A program made the position numbers and the translations under genes. This document shows positions 1 through 9,264 of a DNA stretch of 64,000 bases, in pieces. Each line of letters starts with the position of its first letter. Position 1 is the stretch's first letter. The stretch is from Caulobacter sp048541825. Lineage in GTDB: Bacteria; Pseudomonadota; Alphaproteobacteria; Caulobacterales; Caulobacteraceae. The stretch covers positions 2,356,001-2,420,000 of the forward strand of contig NZ_CP183332.1 of the NCBI RefSeq assembly GCF_048541825.1. The letters are read 5' to 3'. Below the pieces are notes generated by a model, which had not been told where the DNA came from, searched no databases, and saw only the letters and a list, made by a program, of their open reading frames with translations.

Positions 1-3
1 GCT

Positions 4-792
4 CTAGACGTAGCCCAGCAGCGACCTCAAGCCGGGCGCATGGAAGTCGATAACCCGCCTGTGGGTCTCCGACAGCACCTTGGGCAAATCCGCCGTCACA
101 TTGAGGTTCTCGCTGGCGGTGCGGCTCTCGCGGCGGTCGGCGCCAGCCTCGACCCGGTCACGCCAGTCCGCCGGCAGCTCCAGGCCGCAATCGCCCAGCA
201 GTTGCGCGAAGAAGGCTTCCGCCCGCCTTGAGCCGAGGTCGTTGAGGCTGTCGGTGATGTCTTCGTAGCGCACGACGACGGCGCTGGAGCCCATCCACGC
301 CACGGCGTTGAGGGCGAAGATGTCCTTCAGGTCGGGCACCTTTCCGTGCGCGCCCATGATCATCATCATGATCACATCCTCAGGAGATGCCGCGCCGCCC
401 TTGATATGGTTCAGGTTTCCCTGGAACTCGTCCGAAAGGTAGAATCGCGCCCGGGCCAGCACCCAGTCATAGGGATCGCGGACCAGCACGATGTGGCGCA
501 CGTCGCGCAGGGCGATGGCCGACTCGTCCGAGAACAGCATGTGTCCCCAGCTGATCATCGGCTTGGCCTTTGAGAACGCCTCAGGGCCGTACTGGCGCAG
601 GATGGCGTGCTGGATGTATTCGCGCCGCCAGTGCTGCTCGGGCGCGACGAACATCCGCAGGATGTTGCGGATCAGGTGGGTGCCGGCCTTGGGCACGCTG
701 TTCAGATAGACCGGCGTCGTCAGCGCTGCGCGCTCGAAGCGCAGGCCGATCTCGTCGAGATTGTCGGGCTTGCCCCGGATGATGGCGTTCAC
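4..792 (-). CDS. Sulfotransferase-domain protein
   Basis: This gene encodes a protein of about 262 residues that looks like a PAPS-dependent sulfotransferase. Near the N-terminus NSVPKAGTHLIRNIL matches the 5'-phosphosulfate-binding loop, and VLVRDPYDWVLARARF matches the 3'-phosphate-binding segment. The acceptor is unknown. An upstream TTG at 825 would add 11 residues, but that codon lies in the T-run of the terminator of the preceding receptor gene. GTG at 792 has a GGGGA stretch about 8 bases upstream and is preferred. The stop is 4 bases from the window edge, so its downstream neighbour is not visible. No signal peptide is seen. Confidence 0.75.
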   Translation of the reverse strand: MNAIIRGKPDNLDEIGLRFERAALTTPVYLNSVPKAGTHLIRNILRMFVAPEQHWRREYIQHAILRQYGPEAFSKAKPMISWGHMLFSDESAIALRDVRHIVLVRDPYDWVLARARFYLSDEFQGNLNHIKGGAASPEDVIMMMIMGAHGKVPDLKDIFALNAVAWMGSSAVVVRYEDITDSLNDLGSRRAEAFFAQLLGDCGLELPADWRDRVEAGADRRESRTASENLNVTADLPKVLSETHRRVIDFHAPGLRSLLGYV

Positions 793-822
793 GCGATCAG
801 GTCCCCAACACGGATATCGATA

Positions 823-853
823 CAAAAACGGCGGCGGGTCACCCCGCCGCCGT
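823..853 (-). terminator. Intrinsic terminator of the TonB-dependent receptor gene
   Basis: A perfect 11-bp inverted repeat (828-838 with 843-853) with a 4-base loop is followed on the minus strand by a TTTTTGTA run. It lies 26 bases after the stop of the receptor gene and separates it from the sulfotransferase-like gene. Confidence 0.85.
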
Positions 854-878
854 CATGTTAGTCCAATTGTCTAAAAGA

Positions 879-3839
879 CTAGAAGCGCGCCGTGATGTTC
901 AGGAACAGGCGACGGCCGATATAGTCGTATTGCGAGGCGAAGACCGAGTTCCCGACCGTGCTGTAGTTGCCCTGGCCCAGCGAGACAGCCGGGGGCTCCT
1001 CGTTGAACACGTTGGCCACGCCGCCCAGGATGGACCAGTCGTCGAACTTCTTCTGCAGCGAGATGGCGTGATAGGCCGTGAACTCGGTGTGGATCTTGTA
1101 GAAGGTCGTGCCGGCGGCGTTCTTGTTGGCATAGTCTTCGGCGTCAGACGCCTTGCCGACCATGTCGATGCCCCAGAAGCCCGTCCAGTCGCCCTTGACC
1201 AGACGGAAGTTCAGCTGGCCGGTCCAGTCGGGATTTTCGACGAAGCCGTTCTCATCAATGGTCGTGCCGGCGAACAGGGCCGTCGTGTCCTCAAGCTGCC
1301 AGGTGGTCTGAAGATCGACCGTCAGCTTGGAGTCCCAGGGCAGGTCCTGGCCGTAGCGAACGGTCAGGTCGATGCCGCGGTTAGCCTGTTCGGCGATGTT
1401 CAGATAGTTGTTGGTGACCCGGCTGATCAGGTTCGATCCCGGGGTGCGGGTGAACAGGCTGCACAGCGGGTCAGTTGGGAACGACAGGGACCGATAGCAG
1501 CCCGACACGATACGGGCGGCGCCCAGCTGGGTGATCTCGTCATTGACCTCGATCTCGAAATAATCGACGGCCACGTTCAGGTTGGCGAAGCTGGGGGTCC
1601 AGATCACGCCGTAGGTGACAGCCTTCGAGGTTTCCGCTTCCAGAGTGCCCTTGCCGCCGCCCGCCGTGACGGTGGCCGACGAGCCGGAGCCCGTGTGGGT
1701 GCCCGGAATGCCGGCGGCCGCGCAGTTGTTGGCGACGTATTGCGGCAGGTTGCCCTGGGCCAGATTGGTGGCCCAGCGGATGCAGGGGTCGAGCGTGCGC
1801 TGTGACGCGAAGCTGGTCTCGGCGTTCTTGTATAGCTCGAACAGAGCCGGAGCGCGGAACGAGGTGCCCTTGGTGGCCCGCACGCGCAACGACGGCATCA
1901 ACTGCCAGTTCAGGCCGATCTTGTAGGTGTCGTCCTCGCCATAGCTGTTGACCTTGGTATGGCGGCCCGACAGCGACAGCTCGACACTCTCGGCGAAGGG
2001 CAGGCCCTTCAGCAGCGGAACGCTCAGTTCGCCGAAGAACTCGCGCGCCAGGTCGTCGCCCTTGGTGATGCCGGCGGTGGAGGAACCCCACACGTTGCCG
2101 GCCAGGGTGATCGCGCCGGGCGTATCGTTGATCGAGTCCTTGCGGTAGTGGAAGCCGAAGGCGGCGCCCACGTCGCCGGCCGGCAGCTTGAACAGCGTGC
2201 CCGAGGTCGAGCCTTCAATGACCAGCTGCTTGTAGGTGGTCGAACCTTCTTCGTTGTCGAACAGGAAGGCTTCTTCGGCGGCGGTGTACTTGCCGGCCAG
2301 GAAGTCGGGCGTGACCCAGCTGACGTCGACGCACTGCTTCTTGCTGACCGGGGTGACCTGACCCGCGCACGACCCGGTGCGGAACGCGCCGATGTCGACG
2401 GCGTCCTGCAGGATCACGTCCTGCGAATAGATCCCCTTGGAGTGGCTGTACTGGGTGAAGACGTCCCAGTCCCAGCCCTTCAGGAAGTCGATCTTGCCGA
2501 AGTCGCCGCGCAGACCGCCGACATAGCGTTGATAGTCGACGCGCTGGCCGGCACGGTTGCGGTTGGTCACCGGGGTCGGCGACAGGATAAAGTCACCGGT
2601 GAAACCGGCGCTCAGGGGATCGTAGTCGCCGGTGTAGAAGTAGCTCCAGAACTGGCGATAGCCGTTGGTCTTGGTCGAGCGACGGTTCAGCAGCAGTTCG
2701 CCATAGGCTTCGACGCTGTCGGTGATGTCGAAGGCGCCCTGGGCGTAGACGGTCGACCGCTCGGTGCGGGGGGTCAGCGACGAGGCCAGGTTGAACGGGC
2801 TGTTATAGTCCAGCACGCCGATATCCTTGGCCTGCGGATCGTCACTGTAGCCAACGGTGTAGAAGCCAGCCGGCACGCCCGGATAGTTGGCCGCCTGGCC
2901 TGGCGGGATCTGCGGGATCAGGCCGCCCAGCTTGCCGTCGTAGTCATACTGCAGCTTGCCATCGATGCCGCTGAAGTTGAAGTCATACAGCCAGATCTGA
3001 TCGTAGAGCAGATCGCGGCACTGCTCGGAATTGGTGCGCGGATCGATAGTGTCCTTGCGCTTGCCGTTTGCGTCGGTGATGTACTGGCGGCCGCAGTTGG
3101 TGTAGCTGCGCTGGCCGTTGGTCTGCTCCGACGTCTTCGAATAGTCGTAAGACATATTGAAGAAGCCGCGGTCAAAGGTCTTGCCCCAGCTGAGGCTGCC
3201 GCGTTGCTGCTCGCCGCCCTTGTCCTGGGGCTGGCTGACGAAGGCGTCGATCTCGAAGCCGTCGGTGTCGCGCTTGGTGATGATGTTGACCACGCCGGCC
3301 ACGGCGTCGGAGCCATAGATCGACGAGGCGCCGTCCTTCAGGATGTCGACGCGGTCGATAGCCGACAGCGGGATGACGTTCAGGTCGACGGCGGACACGC
3401 CGCCACGCACGCCGGCCGGGCCGGTGCGGCGGCCGTTGATCAGCACCAGGGTGCGGTTTGCGCCAAGGCCACGCAGCGAGACGGTTTCAGCGCCGGGGCC
3501 GCCGTCGGTGACGAAGGCGCTGGAAATGGCGGAGGTGACCTGGGGCGAGCCCGAGGCGATCGTCGAGGTCTGCAGCAGGCCGGCGGCGGTCGAGATGCCC
3601 TTCAGCCTGCCCTGCTCGGCGCTGATCACCTGGATCGGGTCGGGGCTGTTGAATTCGCTGCGCTTGATGCGCGAGCCCGTGACGATCAGGGCCTCGATCT
3701 CGGTCGATTCGGCGGGTTGCTGGCCGGTGGTGGCCAGCGGCGCGGCGGCTTGAGCCAGAGCGAGCGTCGGCGACATGACGCCGGCGGCCAGCCCGGCGAT
3801 AACCGTGGAGGCTAGAAGATGCTTACGATGATTGGACAT
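879..3839 (-). CDS. TonB-dependent outer-membrane receptor
   Basis: The 986-residue product is a TonB-dependent receptor that would import a ligand across the outer membrane using TonB-ExbBD energy. It has a signal peptide ending near ALAQA, a TonB-box-like EALIVTGSRI at about residue 48, and a plug domain with SLRGLGANRTLVLINGRR and GASSIYGSDAVAGVVNIITK. The long beta-barrel ends in a terminal Phe (NITARF), as expected for BAM-dependent insertion. The substrate cannot be read from the sequence. It is divergent from a secreted S9 peptidase, which is compatible with uptake of peptide products. A strong terminator follows it. Confidence 0.93.
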   Translation of the reverse strand: MSNHRKHLLASTVIAGLAAGVMSPTLALAQAAAPLATTGQQPAESTEIEALIVTGSRIKRSEFNSPDPIQVISAEQGRLKGISTAAGLLQTSTIASGSPQVTSAISSAFVTDGGPGAETVSLRGLGANRTLVLINGRRTGPAGVRGGVSAVDLNVIPLSAIDRVDILKDGASSIYGSDAVAGVVNIITKRDTDGFEIDAFVSQPQDKGGEQQRGSLSWGKTFDRGFFNMSYDYSKTSEQTNGQRSYTNCGRQYITDANGKRKDTIDPRTNSEQCRDLLYDQIWLYDFNFSGIDGKLQYDYDGKLGGLIPQIPPGQAANYPGVPAGFYTVGYSDDPQAKDIGVLDYNSPFNLASSLTPRTERSTVYAQGAFDITDSVEAYGELLLNRRSTKTNGYRQFWSYFYTGDYDPLSAGFTGDFILSPTPVTNRNRAGQRVDYQRYVGGLRGDFGKIDFLKGWDWDVFTQYSHSKGIYSQDVILQDAVDIGAFRTGSCAGQVTPVSKKQCVDVSWVTPDFLAGKYTAAEEAFLFDNEEGSTTYKQLVIEGSTSGTLFKLPAGDVGAAFGFHYRKDSINDTPGAITLAGNVWGSSTAGITKGDDLAREFFGELSVPLLKGLPFAESVELSLSGRHTKVNSYGEDDTYKIGLNWQLMPSLRVRATKGTSFRAPALFELYKNAETSFASQRTLDPCIRWATNLAQGNLPQYVANNCAAAGIPGTHTGSGSSATVTAGGGKGTLEAETSKAVTYGVIWTPSFANLNVAVDYFEIEVNDEITQLGAARIVSGCYRSLSFPTDPLCSLFTRTPGSNLISRVTNNYLNIAEQANRGIDLTVRYGQDLPWDSKLTVDLQTTWQLEDTTALFAGTTIDENGFVENPDWTGQLNFRLVKGDWTGFWGIDMVGKASDAEDYANKNAAGTTFYKIHTEFTAYHAISLQKKFDDWSILGGVANVFNEEPPAVSLGQGNYSTVGNSVFASQYDYIGRRLFLNITARF

Positions 3840-4136
3840 GACAGATAAAGCCTCTGTGGTTTCGCAGAACGTGGCGAGTTTTAACGATCACTCACCTTAA
3901 GCGAGCAACACTTCACCGCGCCTAGAATTGAACTTTTCCGGGCGCCCGCTGCAACTTCTACGTCGCATAGCTGACGCAATTTCGACACGGTGTGACATTC
4001 GGCACGCAGTTTCCGGCCCAGCAAGCCCCCGGCGACGCCATTTGACGGCTTGGCCGGTTTTCTATGAACGCTATTATGAGAACCGTGGCGCGAGTAACGC
4101 CCAGACTGCGACTCGCCCTTCGCCTTGGAGCCCCCC
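3840..4136. promoter_or_regulatory. Divergent intergenic region, receptor / S9 peptidase
   Basis: This 297-base gap lies between two divergent genes and must hold both promoters. It is less GC-rich than its surroundings. TTGACG at 4042-4047 and TATTAT at 4072-4077 are present toward the peptidase, but their 24-base spacing is too long for a standard promoter, so no promoter is called. An imperfect inverted repeat, GGTTTTC with GAGAACC, flanks the TATTAT. No gene is visible here. Confidence 0.35.
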
Positions 4137-6176
4137 GTGAGATCTGATCTGCGCACACTCGTCGCAACCGCCGCAGCCTTTCTGGGGCTGACAGCCCCGG
4201 CGCTGCACGCCGCGCCACTGCCTGCCAAGGTCTTCTCCGACCCGCCGGCCATCAGCAACGTACAGATCTCGCGCGATGGCCGGCACATTGTGGCCCTGAC
4301 CTCGCCTGCCGGTCAGAGCCCGACAATCTCGGTCTGGGCCACCGACGCGCTGGACAAGCCGCCGGCGGTCATCTCGGCCGCCAGGGTCCGCATCCTGAGC
4401 GTCAGCTTCCTGAAGAATGACCGCCTGCTGGTGCGGACGATCCAGACCTTCACCCAGGGCAATGACAAGGGCCACCTGACCCGGCAGTACGTGTCGGATC
4501 TGCAGGGCAAGTCGTGGACGACCCTATTGCCGGATACGCGGGCCAAGTCTGAGCTCGAGGCCTATCTGGCCAAGTTTGACGATGCGACGCTGATCGACAC
4601 CCTGCCCGCCGATCCGCGCCACGTCGTGGTCGAAGACGCGCGGATCGACACGCGGGGCGACATCGTGAAAGTCGACATCTACTCCGGAGAGACCGAGCGC
4701 CTGATGCGCGGCTCGGACCGGTTCGGCGGCTTCCGGCTGGACCTCAAGGGCGAGATCCGAACACGCCAGGAACTGAACTACGACAAGGGGGCGGTCTATT
4801 TCGCCCAGTGGATCCGCGATCCGTCCAATGGCGAGTGGTCAGAGCATTTCCGCTGGTACGCCAAGGACCGTGAACCGGTCTCGATCGTCGGGTTCACCGA
4901 CGATCCCAACATCATCTATATTTCGTCCAGCAAGGGGCGCGACAAGGCGGGCCTGTATGTTTACGACATCAAGGCCCGCCAGATCGTCGAGCCGCTGCTT
5001 GAGCACAAGCTGTTCGACGCCGGCGGCGTGATCACATCAAGCGCCGTCAGGGACTATGGCCGGGTGCTGGGCTTCAGCTATTCAGGCCCGACCAACAGCA
5101 TCTACTGGACCGACGAGACCCTGGCTGCGCTCAACAAGGGCCTGCGGACGGCGCTGGGCGTGAAGACCATCGCCATGAACTGGGTTGATCCCGCCACCGG
5201 GGCGGCGACGCGCCTGCCCGTGACGGACGGCGCCGACGCGATGATTACCGACTGGTCAGAAGACCTGAAGCATTTCATCGTCGAGAAGTCCGGCCCCGGC
5301 AATCCGGGCGAATACTACCTGCTCGACGCGTCTGGCGCTCTCCAACTGCTCGGCAAGGTGCGCCCTGACCTGGACACTGCCTCGCTGGGCGCCACGCGGC
5401 TGGTGCAGTATGCGGCCCGCGACGGTCTGACGATCCCGGCCTTCCTGACCACGCCGCCGGCCGGCCAGTTCGGTCCTGGCCCCTACCCCACCCTGATCGA
5501 GCCGCATGGCGGTCCCTGGGCGCGCGACAACCTGGAATGGGACGCCTCCGGCTGGGTTCAGTATTTCGCCAGCCGCGGCTACGCCGTGCTGCAGCCTCAG
5601 TTTCGCGGCTCGGAGGGCTGGGGTCAGAAGCTCTGGCGCGCCGGTGACGGCGAGTGGGGCCAGAAGATGCAGGACGACAAGGACGACGGCGTCAAATGGC
5701 TGATCGACCAGAAGATCGCCGCGCCCGACGCGGTCGCCATGTTCGGCTATTCCTACGGAGGCTATTCAGCCCTGGCCGCCGCCATCCGGCCCAACGGCCT
5801 GTATCAGTGCGCGATCTCGGGGGCGGGCGCGGGCGACCTGGCCAGCATCAAGCAGGCCACGTTCGACAACCGCTTCCAACGGGAATTCCAGAACCCGACG
5901 ATCAGAGGCCTCGACGCCCTCGAACAGGCCAAAACCGCCCAGATCCCGCTGTTCATCTACCACGGAGACCGCGACTCGATCGTCGATGTCAGACAGTCCC
6001 GCAAGTTCGTCGATGCGCTGAAGGCAGCGGGCAAGCCGCACCGCTATCTTGAGATCAAGGACATGGGCCACGGCTCCGTCACCATGGAGCCGGCCATGAT
6101 CGAGACGCAGCTGGTCGAGATCGAAAAGTACCTCAACACCGAGTGCGGCCCCGGGGGCATCGGCCCGAGCCGCTGA
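4137..6176 (+). CDS. Secreted S9-family prolyl oligopeptidase-like peptidase
   Basis: The product (679 residues) is a serine peptidase of the S9 family, expected to cleave short peptides. A signal peptide ends near ALHAA, so it is probably periplasmic or extracellular. An N-terminal beta-propeller region is followed by a C-terminal alpha/beta hydrolase domain. The catalytic Ser539 sits in GYSYGGYS, the acid is probably Asp613 in HGDRDSIV, and His645 lies in DMGHGSV. GTG at 4137 is chosen over an in-frame TTG at 4125 because GGAG at 4127-4130 sits 6 bases before the GTG. It is divergent from a TonB-dependent receptor. Confidence 0.9.
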   Translation: MRSDLRTLVATAAAFLGLTAPALHAAPLPAKVFSDPPAISNVQISRDGRHIVALTSPAGQSPTISVWATDALDKPPAVISAARVRILSVSFLKNDRLLVRTIQTFTQGNDKGHLTRQYVSDLQGKSWTTLLPDTRAKSELEAYLAKFDDATLIDTLPADPRHVVVEDARIDTRGDIVKVDIYSGETERLMRGSDRFGGFRLDLKGEIRTRQELNYDKGAVYFAQWIRDPSNGEWSEHFRWYAKDREPVSIVGFTDDPNIIYISSSKGRDKAGLYVYDIKARQIVEPLLEHKLFDAGGVITSSAVRDYGRVLGFSYSGPTNSIYWTDETLAALNKGLRTALGVKTIAMNWVDPATGAATRLPVTDGADAMITDWSEDLKHFIVEKSGPGNPGEYYLLDASGALQLLGKVRPDLDTASLGATRLVQYAARDGLTIPAFLTTPPAGQFGPGPYPTLIEPHGGPWARDNLEWDASGWVQYFASRGYAVLQPQFRGSEGWGQKLWRAGDGEWGQKMQDDKDDGVKWLIDQKIAAPDAVAMFGYSYGGYSALAAAIRPNGLYQCAISGAGAGDLASIKQATFDNRFQREFQNPTIRGLDALEQAKTAQIPLFIYHGDRDSIVDVRQSRKFVDALKAAGKPHRYLEIKDMGHGSVTMEPAMIETQLVEIEKYLNTECGPGGIGPSR

Positions 6177-6214
6177 CCCCCGGTTGCGACCCTAAGGATA
6201 CGACCGGGGCCCCA

Positions 6215-6336
6215 TACCAGGCGCCGCTGAGCTCGACGCCTCGCGCTCCATATCCCCGTCACCCCGGGACTTGTTCCCGGGGTGACGGCGTATTTTCAGA
6301 TTTGGACCCTCTGAGGTCAGGATCAACGGCCGTTGG
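6215..6336. repeat. 122-bp dispersed intergenic repeat, copy 1
   Basis: This stretch aligns without gaps to 40510-40631, with 7 mismatches over 122 bases by eye (about 94% identity). It contains a perfect 12-bp palindrome, 6258-6269 with 6275-6286, around a CTTGT loop. It ends 2 bases before the stop codon of the minus-strand gene at 6339, the same placement as the second copy. Here it lies between convergent genes and may act as a terminator. Confidence 0.9.
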
Positions 6337-6338
6337 CC

Positions 6339-7070
6339 TCAGGCCTCGGTCGCGGCGCCGGCGAAACGCTTGGCCTGGGCGACCCAGGCGTCACGGTCTG
6401 CCCGGCCCTTGAGATTGAGCAACTGGTCGATCGACTGGATGTCTTCGGCGGTCCAGGCGGCGATCTGGCGGAAGCTGGTCACGCCCAGCTCACCCAGCGA
6501 CGCCGCCAGCTTGGGACCGATCCCGACCACGCGGGTCAGGTCGTCGGCGAGCGTTGCGACCGCTTCGATCGGAGCCTCGGCTGCGGCCTCGACTGGCGCA
6601 GCTTCGACAGCCACAGCCTCGACGTCTGCCGCCGGTTCGAGCATGGCGACAGGCGCGACGGGCTCGGGAACGATAGCCTCGGCGACGTCAATGAGCGCCT
6701 CGGCCACCCGCTCGCCGGCGGCTTCGACGGCCTCGAGCGTCTCGACGGTCGCCTCTGCGGCAAGCTCGAGCGGCTGGAGAAGGGCCTCGGTGGCCAAGTC
6801 CAGCGCGGGTTCGACGACGGGATCGGCGATCGGCTCAACCCACTCTGAGGCGGGCGGCGCCAGCGGTTCCGGCGCCAAGGCGCTGAGCGCCTCGACATTG
6901 ACGGCCTCGCGCCAGCGCGACGCCCACCACCACCAGGCGGCGCCCGCAGCGGCCGCGCCGCCGAACATCAGCCACAGCGGCGAAGCCGCGCCGATTATCA
7001 CGTGTGGCGCCGTTTCGGGGTCGCCCCGCTCGGCCTTGAACTCAGGAAAGACAGACAGGTTGGAAACCAT
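6339..7070 (-). CDS. Membrane-anchored helix-hairpin-helix protein
   Basis: The product (243 residues) has three parts. A membrane segment near the N-terminus (about residues 28-52) ends in four consecutive Trp residues. A long Ala/Glu/Pro/Val-rich linker follows to about residue 175. A C-terminal domain with LTRVVGIGPKLAASLGELG resembles the helix-hairpin-helix (flap-endonuclease-like, COG3743-type) domain fused to many alphaproteobacterial proteins. The precise role is unknown. The start is ATG at 7070, which has GGAG 9 bases upstream, rather than the ATG at 7112. The low-complexity linker is the oddest feature. Confidence 0.7.
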   Translation of the reverse strand: MVSNLSVFPEFKAERGDPETAPHVIIGAASPLWLMFGGAAAAGAAWWWWASRWREAVNVEALSALAPEPLAPPASEWVEPIADPVVEPALDLATEALLQPLELAAEATVETLEAVEAAGERVAEALIDVAEAIVPEPVAPVAMLEPAADVEAVAVEAAPVEAAAEAPIEAVATLADDLTRVVGIGPKLAASLGELGVTSFRQIAAWTAEDIQSIDQLLNLKGRADRDAWVAQAKRFAGAATEA

Positions 7071-7156
7071 GGCGCGCGCTCCGGCAACCGCGATTTTTGT
7101 GCAATGCAACATAACACAGTTCTGGCGTTCGCAAGTGCAAAATTGTTGCCGCTAGG

Positions 7157-8440
7157 TCAAGCCAGTCCGGAGGCTTTCAGGGCCAGCCCTGTGGCCATCA
7201 TCACCGCGACCAGGGCCAGCACCGGCAGGCGCAGGGCGAAGGTCAGACCCAGAGCCAGAACCGTCATGCCCAGGGCGACGATGTCCAGGCTGGCGGGGTC
7301 AGGCATGGCGGCCTTCAACGGGCCCCAGGCCAGCGCTCCGCCCGTGCGAAACAGCAGATGCGTGGCAAACCACACCGCCAGTTGACCAATGACCCCAACG
7401 GCGGCCGCTGAAACCATGGCCAGGGCGCGCGCCGGACGCGGGTGGCTGCGCAGACGCTCGACAAACGGCCCCCCGGCGAAGATCCAGAGGAAAGACGGCG
7501 CGAAGGTCGCCCAGGCCGCCATCAGGCCGCCGGCCAGGCCCGCGATCCAGGCCCACTCCGGCGCGGCGGCCTGAAACGCGCCGACAAAGCCGACGAACAC
7601 GAAGACCAGCACCAGCGGCCCGGGAGTCGTCTCGGCCAGGCCCAAACCATCGAGCATCTGGACCGGGGTGAGCCAGCCGAAAGCAGAGGCCGCCTGCCCC
7701 AGATAGGCCAGGGCCGCATAGGCGCCGCCAAAACTGACCACCGCCAGGCCGCTGAAGATCGCCCCCATCCGCGCCACCACGGAGTCTGGCGCGATGGCCA
7801 GGGCCGCCGCGACCGGCGCCAGCCATACGGCCAGCCAGATCATGACGGTCCTCAGCGTTCCCCCGCGCTCGCGCCCCTCTTCCGACTCGACCGCGAAGGT
7901 CGCTCCGCCGCCCAGCCCCCACCCGATCGCGCCCGCCGCCAGGATCAGCAGCGGGAACGGCAAGACCGAAAAGCTCAGCAGGGCAAAGGCCGAGACGGCG
8001 ATCGCCAGTCCGGCGCGGTCGCGGATCGTTCGGCCGCCGATGCGCAGCAGGGCCTGGGCCACCAGCGCCACCACGGCCGCCTTCAGGCCCAGCAGCACGG
8101 GCCCGGCCCATTCCGATCGTCCGTACACGACATAGAGCGCCGACAGGCCCAGCATGATCGCCAGCCCCGGCAGCACGAACAGCAACCCGGCCGCCACGCC
8201 GCCCCGCACGCCATGCAGCCGCCAGCCCAGCCAGACGGCCAGTTGCTGGGCCTCGGGGCCTGGCAGCAGCATGCAGAAGCTCAGGGCATGGGCGAACCGG
8301 GCCTCGTCGACCCAGCCCTTTTCCTCGACCACGGTCTTGTGCAGCAGCGCGATCTGGCCGGCGGGGCCGCCAAAGCCCAGACAGCCGATCTTCAGCCAGA
8401 CGCCCAGCGCCTCGCCAAAGCTGGGCAGGCCCTGAGTCAC
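7157..8440 (-). CDS. chrA: Chromate (CHR) family transporter ChrA
   Basis: This 427-residue polytopic membrane protein has the two-domain architecture of long CHR transporters. Each half starts with a Gly-rich motif: LKIGCLGFGGPAGQIALL near residue 17 and AVVSFGGAYAALAYLGQ near residue 235. The halves carry MLLPGPEAQQLA and ETTPGPLVLVFVFVGF. Members of the family export chromate, but some have other or unknown substrates. The GTG start overlaps the rlmJ stop by 4 bases (GTGA), so translation is probably coupled. Confidence 0.88.
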   Translation of the reverse strand: MTQGLPSFGEALGVWLKIGCLGFGGPAGQIALLHKTVVEEKGWVDEARFAHALSFCMLLPGPEAQQLAVWLGWRLHGVRGGVAAGLLFVLPGLAIMLGLSALYVVYGRSEWAGPVLLGLKAAVVALVAQALLRIGGRTIRDRAGLAIAVSAFALLSFSVLPFPLLILAAGAIGWGLGGGATFAVESEEGRERGGTLRTVMIWLAVWLAPVAAALAIAPDSVVARMGAIFSGLAVVSFGGAYAALAYLGQAASAFGWLTPVQMLDGLGLAETTPGPLVLVFVFVGFVGAFQAAAPEWAWIAGLAGGLMAAWATFAPSFLWIFAGGPFVERLRSHPRPARALAMVSAAAVGVIGQLAVWFATHLLFRTGGALAWGPLKAAMPDPASLDIVALGMTVLALGLTFALRLPVLALVAVMMATGLALKASGLA

Positions 8441-9264
8441 CCGGCCGTCCGCCAGACCCTGGCCGCGCCGCCGGCCTGGCCCAGATTTCGGACGATCCAG
8501 TCGGTGGCCGCACGCACGGCGGGCTCGACCTCGGGCGGGGCGCCGACCAGGACCATGGTGCTGCCGTTCATCTTCATCGGATCCAGCAAGGGGCGAAGTC
8601 TGACCTCGGCCACTAGCGCGTCGTTCGTGACGGTTTCTAGCCCGCGGACAAAGGCGTCGAAGGTTTCCAGATCCTTCAGCGGCGTCCAGATCGCCAGCAC
8701 GGCGGCGGGATCGCGCTGCAGCGCCTGACGCGTGACCTCGACGATGCGGGCATAGTCGTCCGGACGCTCGAACGGCGGATCGATCAGGATGAAGGCCCGC
8801 CCTCCCCGACCGGCCCTGGCTGCGGCGGTCTCGTAACCGTCGGCCTTGGACGCCTGGGCGAAGGCGTAGGGCGCCAGCGAGCGGCGCAGCAGGTCAAAAT
8901 CATCATCGCGCAGTTCGCAGGCGGTGTAGCGATCCTCACGGCGCAACGCCCCGGCGATCAGCAGCGGCGAGCCGGGATAGAGTGGCCCGTCCCGGCCGCC
9001 GTTCATGGCCCGCACGGCCGCGATCAGCGGGACGAACACCGCAGGCGCGTCGGCTTCCTGCAGCAGACGGAAAATCCCGGCGTCGGCCTCGCCCGACCGC
9101 CGCGCCATCTCGCCGCTCAGGTCATAGCCGCCGGCCCCGGCATGGGTGTCGATCACCGACAGGCTGGGCGAGCCCGCCTTCAGCGCCTCCAGCACCGCCA
9201 GCAGGATCGCGTGCTTCTGCAGGTCGGCGAAGTTTCCGGCGTGATAGGCGTGGCGGTAGTTCAT
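8437..9264 (-). CDS. rlmJ: 23S rRNA (adenine-N6)-methyltransferase RlmJ
   Basis: The product is 275 residues, the usual size for RlmJ, which methylates A2030 (E. coli numbering) of 23S rRNA using SAM. It starts with the family-typical MNYRHAYHAGNFADLQKH. A SAM-binding region follows (VIDTHAGAGGYDL, residues 37-49), and the catalytic DPPF motif of N6-adenine methyltransferases is at residues 162-165. The gene overlaps the upstream regulator by 4 bases (ATGA) and the downstream chrA by 4 bases (GTGA), so the three form one coupled operon. Confidence 0.93.
   Translation of the reverse strand: MNYRHAYHAGNFADLQKHAILLAVLEALKAGSPSLSVIDTHAGAGGYDLSGEMARRSGEADAGIFRLLQEADAPAVFVPLIAAVRAMNGGRDGPLYPGSPLLIAGALRREDRYTACELRDDDFDLLRRSLAPYAFAQASKADGYETAAARAGRGGRAFILIDPPFERPDDYARIVEVTRQALQRDPAAVLAIWTPLKDLETFDAFVRGLETVTNDALVAEVRLRPLLDPMKMNGSTMVLVGAPPEVEPAVRAATDWIVRNLGQAGGAARVWRTAG

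Noticed and set aside
1959..3815. Very long open frame (618 codons) antisense to the first TonB-dependent receptor
   Set aside because: It mirrors the receptor gene, has repetitive Ala/Gly/Val/Asp composition typical of antisense frames in GC-rich DNA, and shows no domain.
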